Positions 1 through 5,852 of a stretch of 7,293 nucleotides of DNA are shown piece by piece. Where the stretch lies: the NCBI GenBank assembly GCA_020720965.1, contig DYNS01000148.1, forward strand, positions 1-7,293, read 5' to 3'. The stretch's first letter is position 1. Every line of letters begins with the position of its first letter. The translations under genes were made by a program, and so were the position numbers. The stretch is from Anaerolinea sp. Lineage in GTDB: Bacteria; Chloroflexota; Anaerolineae; Anaerolineales; Villigracilaceae. The notes under the pieces were generated by a model. That model saw only the letters and a program-made list of their open reading frames with translations. It had not been told where the DNA came from and made no database searches.

Positions 1-248
1 TAGTTGTCATGCCACTATCCTACCTTATTCCATTGTTTTTGTGACCATTACAAAATTTACTTATTTTAGCTATTTTGCGGTCTGGGACTTAGTTTAACTA
101 TTTTGCAGGAAATTTTTTCAGGGTAGCCAAGTCACTGAAACGACAATTTCAAACCTATGACAGGCAAAATCGTTCCAAATTTGTCAAAAAATGACCTTGC
201 CACACAGACAAAAACCTTAACTTGTGAACAATGGAGTAAAACAACCAA
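1..248. other. AT-rich region without a gene, upstream of the GT87-like gene
   Basis: No convincing coding region lies here on either strand; stops are frequent and the only short reading frame (from a GTG at 224) is out of frame with the real gene. The stretch is clearly richer in A and T than the rest of the window. It holds a near-identical 14-bp direct repeat (65-78 and 93-106), a small inverted repeat TTTTGT/ACAAAA (37-42 and 50-55) and a GTCA-N5-TGAC dyad (183-195). TTGTCA at 181-186 resembles a -35 box but has no matching -10 at the usual distance. It probably contains the promoter of the gene at 249, but I cannot place it with confidence. Confidence 0.6.
65..106 (+). repeat. Pair of 14-bp direct repeats, 28 bp apart
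   Basis: TTTAGCTATTTTGC at 65-78 and TTTAACTATTTTGC at 93-106 differ at one base. The 28-bp start-to-start distance is a little under three helical turns, so the copies lie on a similar face of the DNA. They could be regulator half-sites upstream of the gene at 249, or chance similarity in AT-rich DNA. Two copies are too few, and the spacer too short, for a CRISPR array. Confidence 0.45.
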
Positions 249-1106
249 ATGCTAACATCTTTCAATTATCGAAAATTGTTTGCTTCTATATTGCTAATGG
301 CTTTGCTAGCGGGGGCAGTTTACTTGGTGTTCCCGTTGCCCGACGCCGATTGGTATGGGACATACGACCCAGCTGTCAAGAATATTCTTGCAGGCAAATC
401 ACCTTATGACGTGCCTGGATTCCACAATCCACCATGGATGGTTTTATTGCTACTACCCTTTGGGCTTTTCCCGCTCCATGTTGGGAGAGCCTTGTTTTTT
501 ATTGCCAGCATCCTAATCTTTATTTTTATTCTCTGGAAAACAGAGTCCAATGCTTTAACAGCTGTGGCGGTTTTCCTATCTCCAACCTTGCTGGGCGGGC
601 TGTTGGCAAGCAATCCAGACTTGTTTATTTTAAGCGGCATCCTACTCTCTCCTACATGGGGGTTATTGGTCTTATTGCTCAAACCACAAATAGGAATGGG
701 GCTATTTTTTTACTATTTGTATTGGTCTTGGAAAGATGGGGGATTAAAGAATTCATTGATAATTTTTGCACCAGTTGTCATTGGGTACTTGGTTTCCCTT
801 GCGCTTTTTCCCGCGCTTATTTCCAAATTGTTGCACAAATCAGCAATTGACCCCTGGAACCGCAGTATTTTTCCCTATGGCATTCCGCTAGGGATATTTT
901 TTTTATGGCTCGCCATCCGAAAGAAAAATCCCTATTTAGCGCTGGCAGTGGGTCCTTTTTTTTCGCCATACCTGACTTATTATTCTTATCTTGCTGTGCA
1001 AATCGCATTACTGCACAAGGATGTTGAAAAAGTCATACGGCGGGATTTGCTTCAATTCATTTTGACCGTCATTCTCTGGAGCATTATGCTCACATTCCGA
1101 TTGTAA
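249..1106 (+). CDS. GT87/DUF2029-like polytopic membrane protein, short version
   Basis: A 285-residue very hydrophobic protein with roughly seven or eight predicted membrane segments (about 10-29, 64-76, 80-96, 103-120, 125-145, 167-190, 208-223, 228-254, 268-283). The extracytoplasmic stretch after the first segment has a DW pair (34-35) and YDPAVKNILAGKSPYD (39-54), followed by NPPW (60-63) and LLKPQ (143-147). These resemble landmarks of DUF2029/GT87 proteins, which use polyprenyl-linked sugars as donors in the membrane. At 285 residues it is shorter than the roughly 400 usual for the family, so it may be a minimal or degenerate member, and transferase activity is not established. The ATG at 249 was chosen because the first membrane segment follows at once; GGAG at 233-236 lies 12 nt upstream, rather far. 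The gene is conspicuously AT-rich compared with every other gene here, suggesting separate ancestry or transfer. Confidence 0.7.
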   Translation: MLTSFNYRKLFASILLMALLAGAVYLVFPLPDADWYGTYDPAVKNILAGKSPYDVPGFHNPPWMVLLLLPFGLFPLHVGRALFFIASILIFIFILWKTESNALTAVAVFLSPTLLGGLLASNPDLFILSGILLSPTWGLLVLLLKPQIGMGLFFYYLYWSWKDGGLKNSLIIFAPVVIGYLVSLALFPALISKLLHKSAIDPWNRSIFPYGIPLGIFFLWLAIRKKNPYLALAVGPFFSPYLTYYSYLAVQIALLHKDVEKVIRRDLLQFILTVILWSIMLTFRL

Positions 1107-1107
1107 C

Positions 1108-1124
1108 GGTAATATGACATTACC
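1108..1124. promoter_or_regulatory. Perfect 6-bp inverted repeat between the GT87-like and MFS genes
   Basis: GGTAAT (1108-1113) and ATTACC (1119-1124) are perfect inverted repeats separated by 5 bases, starting 2 nt after the stop codon of the upstream gene. No T-run follows, so it is a poor intrinsic terminator. It lies 42-58 nt before the MFS start, a position where a transporter repressor often binds. Operator and weak hairpin are both possible. Confidence 0.35.
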
Positions 1125-1165
1125 CAAGTAGTCATACCCACTATTACTAGTCACCAGCCAACGTC

Positions 1166-2377
1166 ATGCCCGCCTACCCCTTATACCTCGCCCTTTCCTT
1201 CTTCACCTCGCTGTTCTTCAGCGTGATATTTGTCGTCACGTCCTTCTACGAAGCCACCGTAGCCGGGCTAACCGGCTTGCAACTGGTACTGGTCGGCACT
1301 ACGCTGGAAGTTGTCATCCTGCTCTTTGAAGTACCAACCGGAATCATCGCAGACGCCTACTCCCGCAAACTCTCCATCGTCCTGGGCTACTTCATCATGG
1401 GCGCCGCCTTCCTGCTGGAAGGACTCCTGCCGGTCTTCCCCGCCATCCTGCTCGCCTCCGGCTTATGGGGCTTGGGCTACACCTTCACCAGCGGCGCCAC
1501 CCAGGCATGGCTCTCGGACGAAATCGGCGAAGAAGCCGCCAACCGCGCCTTTTTACGCGCCAACCAGTGGGATTTATCCGGCGCCTTTCTCGGCATGGCG
1601 CTTGCCATCCCCCTCGGCAACGGCAACATTGCCCTGCCCATCCTGGCGGGCGGAGGCGGCTTAGTTTTGCTGGCGCTCGCCTTCATCTTCCTCATGCCAG
1701 AAACCCGCTTTGCCCCCGCCCCAGCGCAAGACCGCAACACCTGGCAGCGCCTCGCTCACATCTTCAGCCAGGGCTTGCAAACCGTCCGCAGCCGCCCGGC
1801 ATTATGGGCAATTTTGGGCGTGGGACTCATGTACGGCTTAAACTCCGAAGGCTGGGATAGGCTCTGGGTCAAACACCTCACCGACACCTTTGGCATTCCG
1901 CGACTGTGGGGATGGAATGAAGTGGCATTTTTAGGGATTCTCCGCGCCAGCGGAATGCTACTCGCCCTCTTCTTTACCCGCCTACTGGAAAAACGCCTGG
2001 ACTCGAACCATGCCGCCTCGGTTGCCCAAAGCCTCTTCTGGCTGACATCCCTCTTCGCCCTGGCAATTTTCACCTTTACCTTTGCGCCTTCCCTGGCTGT
2101 GGCTGTGATGGCTGTCCTGGTCGTCAGCGTCACCCGCAACCTGATTGCCCCGCTGTATAACGCCTGGGTAAACCAAAAACTCAACCCGGAAACCCGCGCC
2201 ACCGTCCTCTCCATGTCTGGTCAGGTGGATGCTATTGGGCAAATCGCCTCGGGTCCCCTCGCCGGGCTGGTCAGTCTGTGGAGCGTACAAGCCGCCATCG
2301 CTTTTGCCGGGCTGCTCCTCCTGCCCGCCCTGCCCCTCATTCGCCGCGCCGGGGAGAGTGTGGAGGTTAGGGAGTAG
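1166..2377 (+). CDS. MFS transporter (drug-efflux-like)
   Basis: A 403-residue major facilitator superfamily protein, near the usual length for a 12-segment member. The TM2-TM3 loop carries FEVPTGIIADAYSRK (54-68), a form of MFS motif A (G-x3-D-x2-S-R-K) preceded by the E-x-PTG variant common in bacterial efflux-type MFS proteins. A basic, hydrophilic central loop at about 181-210 separates the two halves, and the second half begins at about 212. An acidic/aromatic stretch SEGWDRLW (227-234) follows the seventh segment. Substrate cannot be deduced; export of a small molecule is the family-based guess. No Shine-Dalgarno motif precedes the ATG; TATTAC at 1142-1147 could be a weak -10 giving a leader of about a dozen nucleotides. 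The last codons (VRE-stop) lie in a period-7 repeat block, so the C-terminal tail may have been reshaped by the repeat. It converges on cysH with 50 bp between stop codons. Confidence 0.88.
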   Translation: MPAYPLYLALSFFTSLFFSVIFVVTSFYEATVAGLTGLQLVLVGTTLEVVILLFEVPTGIIADAYSRKLSIVLGYFIMGAAFLLEGLLPVFPAILLASGLWGLGYTFTSGATQAWLSDEIGEEAANRAFLRANQWDLSGAFLGMALAIPLGNGNIALPILAGGGGLVLLALAFIFLMPETRFAPAPAQDRNTWQRLAHIFSQGLQTVRSRPALWAILGVGLMYGLNSEGWDRLWVKHLTDTFGIPRLWGWNEVAFLGILRASGMLLALFFTRLLEKRLDSNHAASVAQSLFWLTSLFALAIFTFTFAPSLAVAVMAVLVVSVTRNLIAPLYNAWVNQKLNPETRATVLSMSGQVDAIGQIASGPLAGLVSLWSVQAAIAFAGLLLLPALPLIRRAGESVEVRE

Positions 2378-2432
2378 GGAGTAGCCTATCATCTTTTCAC
2401 TTCCCACTTCCCACTTTCCACTTCCTCCTACC
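2370..2432. repeat. Facing period-7 repeat blocks between convergent genes, possible bidirectional terminator
   Basis: On the + strand GGGAGTA occurs twice in tandem (2370-2383, then G), followed after 13 bases by CACTTCC, CACTTCC, CACTTTC, CACTTCC (2398-2425) and a degenerate TCCTACC (2426-2432). Both blocks have a 7-bp period and purine-rich against pyrimidine-rich character, so transcripts can pair GGGAG with CUUCC-type units (GGG/CCC, A-U, G-U) in an imperfect hairpin. The MFS stop TAG (2375-2377) is inside the first block and the cysH stop (2428-2430, minus strand) inside the degenerate unit. TCTTTT at 2392-2397 sits in the loop. A terminator role is inferred from the convergent setting; the repeat itself is directly visible. 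Confidence 0.7.
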
Positions 2433-3150
2433 CGCCGTCTCCCGGCACATGCAAGCCGCACTCCACTTTCTGATGCCCCACCCAACGCCCGGAGCGAGGG
2501 TCTGCGCCCTGGGCTACCGGGCGGGTGCAGGGAGCGCAGCCGATGCTGGGGTAGCCGCGCTCGTGCAGGGGGTTGTAGGGCAGTTCAAACAGGTGCAGAT
2601 AAGTCCACACCTGTTCCTGGCTCCAGTTGATGAGGGGGTTAATTTTTACGACCCCGTTGGTTTTGTCGCATTCGATGGCTTTGGCGTGGGCGCGTTGGGT
2701 CGTTTGGCTGCGCCGGATGGCTGTGACCCAGGCTTGCTTGGTAGCAAGGTAGGCGCGGAGGGGGATGACCTTCCTTAAACGGCAACATAAATCCGGGTTG
2801 GTTTCCCAGAGGTTGGCTCCATATTCCTTTTCCTGTTCTTCCAGGCTGAGGGAGGGAGTTACCTGGGTAAAGGTCAGCCCCAGTTTTTGTTGCAGTTGGT
2901 CGCGCAGTTGATACGTTTCCGGGAAGAACAGCCCCGTATCCAGGTAAAAGACGGTGGTTTGGGGGGCAACCTGGCTGAGAATGTGCAAGATGACGATGCC
3001 CTCGGGACCAAAACCAGTGGCGACTGCCAGCCCCGCGCCGTAGCGCATGGCTGCCCAGGCGATGATTTCGTGCGGGTAGCTCCGCTCAAAATTTTCTGCC
3101 AGCAGGGTAACTTCCTGCTCCGGGGTGAGGTCTGGCAAGGCGATGGACAT
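2428..3150 (-). CDS. cysH: Adenylyl-sulfate (APS) reductase, thioredoxin-type, CysH family
   Basis: A 240-residue PAPS/APS reductase-family protein (cytoplasmic, adenosine-nucleotide alpha-hydrolase fold) that reduces activated sulfate to sulfite in assimilation. Landmarks in order: the nucleotide loop ATGFGPEG (44-51), LDTGLFFPETY (70-80), the cysteine pair CC (122-123) in CCRLRKVIPL, the arginine-rich AIRRSQTTQR (144-153), CAPC (205-208) with C205 and C208, and ECGLH (230-234) with C231 as the catalytic cysteine. Having both CC and CxxC is the signature of the [4Fe-4S]-containing enzymes that prefer APS over PAPS (thioredoxin as electron donor, EC 1.8.4.10); enzymes specific for PAPS lack these cysteines. 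The ATG at 3150 follows the stop of the sulfurase-like gene by 3 nt, implying one transcript and translational coupling. Residues after ECGLH (VPGDGG) are short and run into the period-7 repeats. No sulfate adenylyltransferase or sulfite reductase gene is in view. Confidence 0.93.
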   Translation of the reverse strand: MSIALPDLTPEQEVTLLAENFERSYPHEIIAWAAMRYGAGLAVATGFGPEGIVILHILSQVAPQTTVFYLDTGLFFPETYQLRDQLQQKLGLTFTQVTPSLSLEEQEKEYGANLWETNPDLCCRLRKVIPLRAYLATKQAWVTAIRRSQTTQRAHAKAIECDKTNGVVKINPLINWSQEQVWTYLHLFELPYNPLHERGYPSIGCAPCTRPVAQGADPRSGRWVGHQKVECGLHVPGDGG

Positions 3151-3153
3151 GGT

Positions 3154-4551
3154 TTAGCGCAACAGCCCCCGGCAAAACTGTAAGAAGGCTTGGATGTCTT
3201 CAAAATTGCTGACCATGCCAACCGAGATTCGGACGGCTCCGCTGGATTTGCCGTCTATGCACAGGCGGAAGTCATCCAGGGTGAGGCGGGTTTCGTGACC
3301 GGGACCGTGAAAACAGACATCCAATTCCACCCGCGAGATGCCCAAAGCCACCTCGCCTGCGCCGGGGTTGCAAAAGCAACCGGTGCGGAGGGAGATGTTC
3401 TGCCGGTTGGCGGCTTCTTCGATGGCGCGATGGTCAATTGGTTGGTTGTGTTCGTCAAAAAAGTTGACGGTGACAGCTCCGCCTCGCGCCTGGTTGTTGG
3501 CGGGTCCGTACACTCGCACCAGGGGAACTCCGCTGCTGTGGCGCATGGCAAGCAGGTTTTGCAAAAGCCAGCCGGTGAGGGTGAGAACCCGCTGATGAAT
3601 GGTCTCGATGCCCACGTTTTCGATGTGGCGCAGACCGATTTCGATGGCAGGGATGTTGAGGTAATCCACCGTGCCATCTTCAAAGGCGGCATGACCTTCC
3701 GCCAGGTAGTATTTGTCCCCCTGTACCGAGGCAACCGTAATGGTTCCGCCTGCGAACCAGGGGCGGGCGAGCTTTTTGAGGGCGCTGCGCCGCGCCAGTA
3801 ACGCGCCCAAGCCGGTGGGGTAGCCGAAGATTTTATAAAACGAGAGAGGCACGAAGTCCGGGTGAATGACGGATAAATCCAACCGGTTGGAGGGGGCAAA
3901 GGCGGCGGCATCCAGCAGAACGTCCCAACCGGCTTGGTGGGCTTGCTCTATCCAATCCAGGGGGTGCTGCACAGAGGAGAAGTTGGATTGCGCCGGGTAG
4001 GCAAACAGGTTATTCCCGCCGGGGCGGGCGAGGCGCAGTTTTTCTTGCAATTGCTCTTCCGGCACGCGCAGGTCTGGCAGGGCAACCGGCAGGTAAGTGA
4101 CCTGAGCGCCCCTGGCATGGGCAAATTCTCGAATGCCGTTAACCGAGTTGTGATTGTCAAAGGTCAGCAGGTATTGGTCGCCGGGCGCAAAGGGATACGA
4201 TTCGCCCACCAGTTTCAGCGCTCCGCTGGCGTTGGCGGTAAAAATAACGTCATACTCCTGCGGGTCGGCATTAAAAAAGCGCAGCACAGCGCTGCGAGCG
4301 CCTTCCACCAGTTCGGTGGCAGCCAGGGAGGTGGGGTTGGTGGAGTGTGGGTTGCCATAGACCCCGCCCAGCAAAATTTGCTGGTGCTGACGTACCTGCC
4401 CATCGGCATAGAGACCCCCGCCGGTGTAGTCCAAATAGACCTGGCGAGTGGAATCGAGGCGGCTGTATTCCTGGGCGCGGAGGGTATCCAACGCGGTGGT
4501 TTGGGCGTAAGCGGGGTATTCTTGCAAAAACTGGGCAAAAGATTCGGTCAT
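3154..4551 (-). CDS. Class V aminotransferase-fold PLP enzyme, molybdenum-cofactor-sulfurase-like (cysteine desulfurase family)
   Basis: A 465-residue fold-type I PLP enzyme. YLDYTGGGLY (39-48), the glycine/asparagine-rich YGNPHS (65-70), the ring-stacking histidine region DNHNSV (132-137), LLDAAAFAP (212-220) with D214 facing the pyridine nitrogen, SFYKIFGYPTG (237-247) with K240 as the Schiff-base lysine, and RPWFAGGT (263-270) match the N-terminal desulfurase domain of eukaryotic Moco sulfurases (ABA3/MOCOS) better than NifS/SufS. RTGCFCNPGAGE (389-400) is the hallmark: C392 and C394 correspond to the CxC containing the persulfide cysteine of ABA3, while a third cysteine usual in that loop is glycine here (G399). 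The MOSC domain of the eukaryotic proteins is absent. Expected chemistry is release of sulfur from L-cysteine as a persulfide; the acceptor is unknown. The start is supported by AAAGGA (4558-4563) with a 6-nt spacer. It is followed 3 nt later by cysH and preceded by the GT4 gene after 68 nt. Confidence 0.85.
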   Translation of the reverse strand: MTESFAQFLQEYPAYAQTTALDTLRAQEYSRLDSTRQVYLDYTGGGLYADGQVRQHQQILLGGVYGNPHSTNPTSLAATELVEGARSAVLRFFNADPQEYDVIFTANASGALKLVGESYPFAPGDQYLLTFDNHNSVNGIREFAHARGAQVTYLPVALPDLRVPEEQLQEKLRLARPGGNNLFAYPAQSNFSSVQHPLDWIEQAHQAGWDVLLDAAAFAPSNRLDLSVIHPDFVPLSFYKIFGYPTGLGALLARRSALKKLARPWFAGGTITVASVQGDKYYLAEGHAAFEDGTVDYLNIPAIEIGLRHIENVGIETIHQRVLTLTGWLLQNLLAMRHSSGVPLVRVYGPANNQARGGAVTVNFFDEHNQPIDHRAIEEAANRQNISLRTGCFCNPGAGEVALGISRVELDVCFHGPGHETRLTLDDFRLCIDGKSSGAVRISVGMVSNFEDIQAFLQFCRGLLR

Positions 4552-4557
4552 GGCGCA

Positions 4558-4563
4558 TCCTTT
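4558..4563 (-). promoter_or_regulatory. Shine-Dalgarno site of the sulfurase-like gene
   Basis: Read on the minus strand, AAAGGA lies 6 nt before the ATG at 4551. It is the best placed ribosome binding site in the window. It fixes the start of the sulfurase-like gene and contrasts with the three genes that seem to have no leader at all. Confidence 0.65.
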
Positions 4564-4619
4564 GGGTGGGAATGGGATACGGCGAGTCTACCCGAATTGG
4601 CGCGGCGCGTGGGAGGGGC

Positions 4620-5786
4620 TTACCGTTTTGTCAGGCTCATCTGGCGGTAAAACTCCTGCGCCGCAGGCATATTGGCGGTGTAACTGGCGCGGGCTTGAAT
4701 CAGGTGTGCGTTTTGGCGGGCGGCTTGCGCCCTCAGGAGTGGGTCGTTTAACCCGCGCAGAATGGCATCTGCCAGCGCGGAGGGGTCTGCCGGGTTCACC
4801 AACAGCCCATTTTGCCCGTCTGTTATCCACTCGCGGATAGATTCCAAATCTCCCGCCACCGGCAAACAGCCGCAAGCCATGCCTTCCAGCAGGGTGTTGG
4901 GGGTGCCATCGTGGGTGGCGGGGGAGACGAGTATCTGCGCCTGTCGGAACTGCTCCGCCATTGACTCGTGCGGCAGGGGTGGCAGGAAGTGCGTTATCGC
5001 CTGCACCCCCAGACGCTTCACCATCTCGGCGGCGCGGGGTTCTTCTGCCATGCTGGCGCATACAAACCGGGCATCCGGGCGTTCTCTTTGCACCAAGGGA
5101 ATACTCTCAAAAAAAACGTCATTGCGGACGTATGCCCGAAACCCACGCGGATTGATGACGATGGGCAGATTCGCCGGGCTTGGGGCGGGGGAAAAAACAT
5201 CAGCGCGGATTCCGCCGTTGCCGGGCAGAACCAGGCTGGGGCTGGAGGCGGCGAACCCCCAACGCCTCGCCAGCCGAACATCCCGTTCGCAATCGGCGTG
5301 CAGGGCAGAGGCGGCGGCAAGCGCCCGGCGGGTGAACCCCGCTATGAGCGGGGTGGAAGGCGCGTGCAGGGTAAAGTCGTTGCCCCAAACCGAGAGCAGG
5401 AGAGGCACATCCAACCCGGCAGAGGCAGCAAGCATCCCCTCGTAAGGAATCCGTAAGGCGTGAACAAGGTGGGGCTGCACCCTTTGGGCAATCTGCCTCA
5501 ACCGGCGGGCGGCAGGCGGAATAGTGAGAGGTCCCAGCCAGTGCCGCAGGGCTGTCCGCAGCCCCAGCGTCGAAGCCCCCCACACGACACCTCGACGAGA
5601 GCCAGCCCCCGAAGCAGGTTTTGCCCCGGAAAAGGCAACCGGCAGGATTTCAAAACTCTTTAGCCCCGCCAAAGGGGCAGCCGCGAAGGTGGAAACCAGG
5701 TGAACTTCTTCCCCGGCTTGCACAAAATACCAAATCCACTGCCGGGCAATGGGAGAGCGGGCATCTGCCACAAAAAGGAGTCGCAT
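4620..5786 (-). CDS. Glycosyltransferase family 4 protein (GT-B fold)
   Basis: A 388-residue GT-B glycosyltransferase, a typical length for the family. The N-terminal acceptor-side Rossmann domain begins MRLLFVADARSPIARQW (1-17) and contains HALRIPYEGM (109-118) and VWGNDF (133-138). The C-terminal nucleotide-sugar domain starts near 206 with VINPRGFRAYVRND (210-223) and contains PATHDGTPNTLLEGMACG (289-306), the GT4-type donor-binding motif with D293 and E301 in the E-x7-E positions, then NGLLVNPADP (326-335). It probably transfers a sugar from an NDP-sugar to a cell-surface lipid or polysaccharide; donor and acceptor cannot be read from sequence. An in-frame ATG exists 69 codons upstream (5993), but that extension would cover the divergent promoter and the receiver gene and reads as non-protein-like sequence. 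The ATG at 5786 starts the first beta strand and lies 6 nt from a -10 box. It heads the minus-strand block; whether its job relates to the sulfur genes behind it is unclear. Confidence 0.87.
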   Translation of the reverse strand: MRLLFVADARSPIARQWIWYFVQAGEEVHLVSTFAAAPLAGLKSFEILPVAFSGAKPASGAGSRRGVVWGASTLGLRTALRHWLGPLTIPPAARRLRQIAQRVQPHLVHALRIPYEGMLAASAGLDVPLLLSVWGNDFTLHAPSTPLIAGFTRRALAAASALHADCERDVRLARRWGFAASSPSLVLPGNGGIRADVFSPAPSPANLPIVINPRGFRAYVRNDVFFESIPLVQRERPDARFVCASMAEEPRAAEMVKRLGVQAITHFLPPLPHESMAEQFRQAQILVSPATHDGTPNTLLEGMACGCLPVAGDLESIREWITDGQNGLLVNPADPSALADAILRGLNDPLLRAQAARQNAHLIQARASYTANMPAAQEFYRQMSLTKR

Positions 5787-5801
5787 ATCGCCAATATACC
5801 A
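5787..5801 (-). promoter_or_regulatory. Extended -10 promoter of the GT4 gene, predicted leaderless start
   Basis: On the minus strand TATATT (5798-5793) is preceded directly by TGG, giving an extended -10 (TGn). Exactly 6 nt (GGCGAT) separate it from the ATG at 5786, so transcription starting 7 nt after the hexamer would begin on the A of the start codon. No convincing -35 hexamer is seen at 16-18 bp, in keeping with an extended -10 promoter, and no Shine-Dalgarno motif is present. Confidence 0.55.
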
Positions 5802-5813
5802 CAGTCGCTTTTT

Positions 5814-5834
5814 GCTCTTGCACAGCGCAACAGC
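5814..5834. promoter_or_regulatory. Interrupted palindrome in the divergent promoter region, candidate operator
   Basis: The 21-bp site is GCT-C-TTGC-ACAGC-GCAA-C-AGC, centred on 5824, with 8 of 10 opposed positions complementary and a core of TTGC-N5-GCAA. It lies about 38 bp upstream of the predicted GT4 start point and about 29 bp upstream of the receiver gene's, so one bound dimer would cover the -35 zones of both promoters. The symmetry is visible; regulator and function are inferred. Confidence 0.45.
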
Positions 5835-5846
5835 GGGGAGTATGAT
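5818..5846 (+). promoter_or_regulatory. Promoter of the response-regulator gene, predicted leaderless start
   Basis: TATGAT (5841-5846) matches the -10 consensus in five of six positions and lies 6 nt before the ATG at 5853. TTGCAC (5818-5823) is a weak -35 with a 17-bp spacer. The predicted start point coincides with the start codon. The GGGGAG at 5835-5840 looks like a ribosome binding site, but it is upstream of the -10 and so would not be transcribed from this promoter. Confidence 0.6.
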
Positions 5847-5852
5847 TATTTC

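Noticed and set aside
37..55. TTTTGT/ACAAAA hairpin as a terminator of a gene left of the window
   Set aside because: The stem is only 6 bp and nearly all A-T pairs, and no uninterrupted T-run follows; it cannot be told from chance in AT-rich DNA.
2398..2432. Heptamer array as a CRISPR or mobile-element remnant
   Set aside because: Units are directly abutting 7-mers without unique spacers, and there is no transposase, terminal inverted repeat or cas gene; a simple tandem repeat explains it.
3154..4551. Calling the PLP enzyme a housekeeping SufS/NifS/IscS
   Set aside because: The active loop reads RTGCFCNPGA, not the RTGHHC-type loop of SufS or the short-loop NifS pattern, and the SFYK/RPWFAGGT motifs fit Moco-sulfurase-like proteins better.
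3934..4650. Open frame of 238 codons on the + strand inside the sulfurase-like gene
   Set aside because: It is antisense to a gene with clear PLP-enzyme motifs, has no recognisable domain and crosses the 3' end of the GT4 gene; GC-rich codon use on one strand leaves such frames open by chance.
5835..5840. GGGGAG as a ribosome binding site for the response regulator
   Set aside because: It is 12 nt from the ATG and lies upstream of the TATGAT -10 box, so it would not be in the transcript made from that promoter.
5700..5852. In-frame 51-residue upstream extension of the response regulator
   Set aside because: It overlaps the GT4 start and its own -10 box; the receiver fold is complete from the ATG at 5853.
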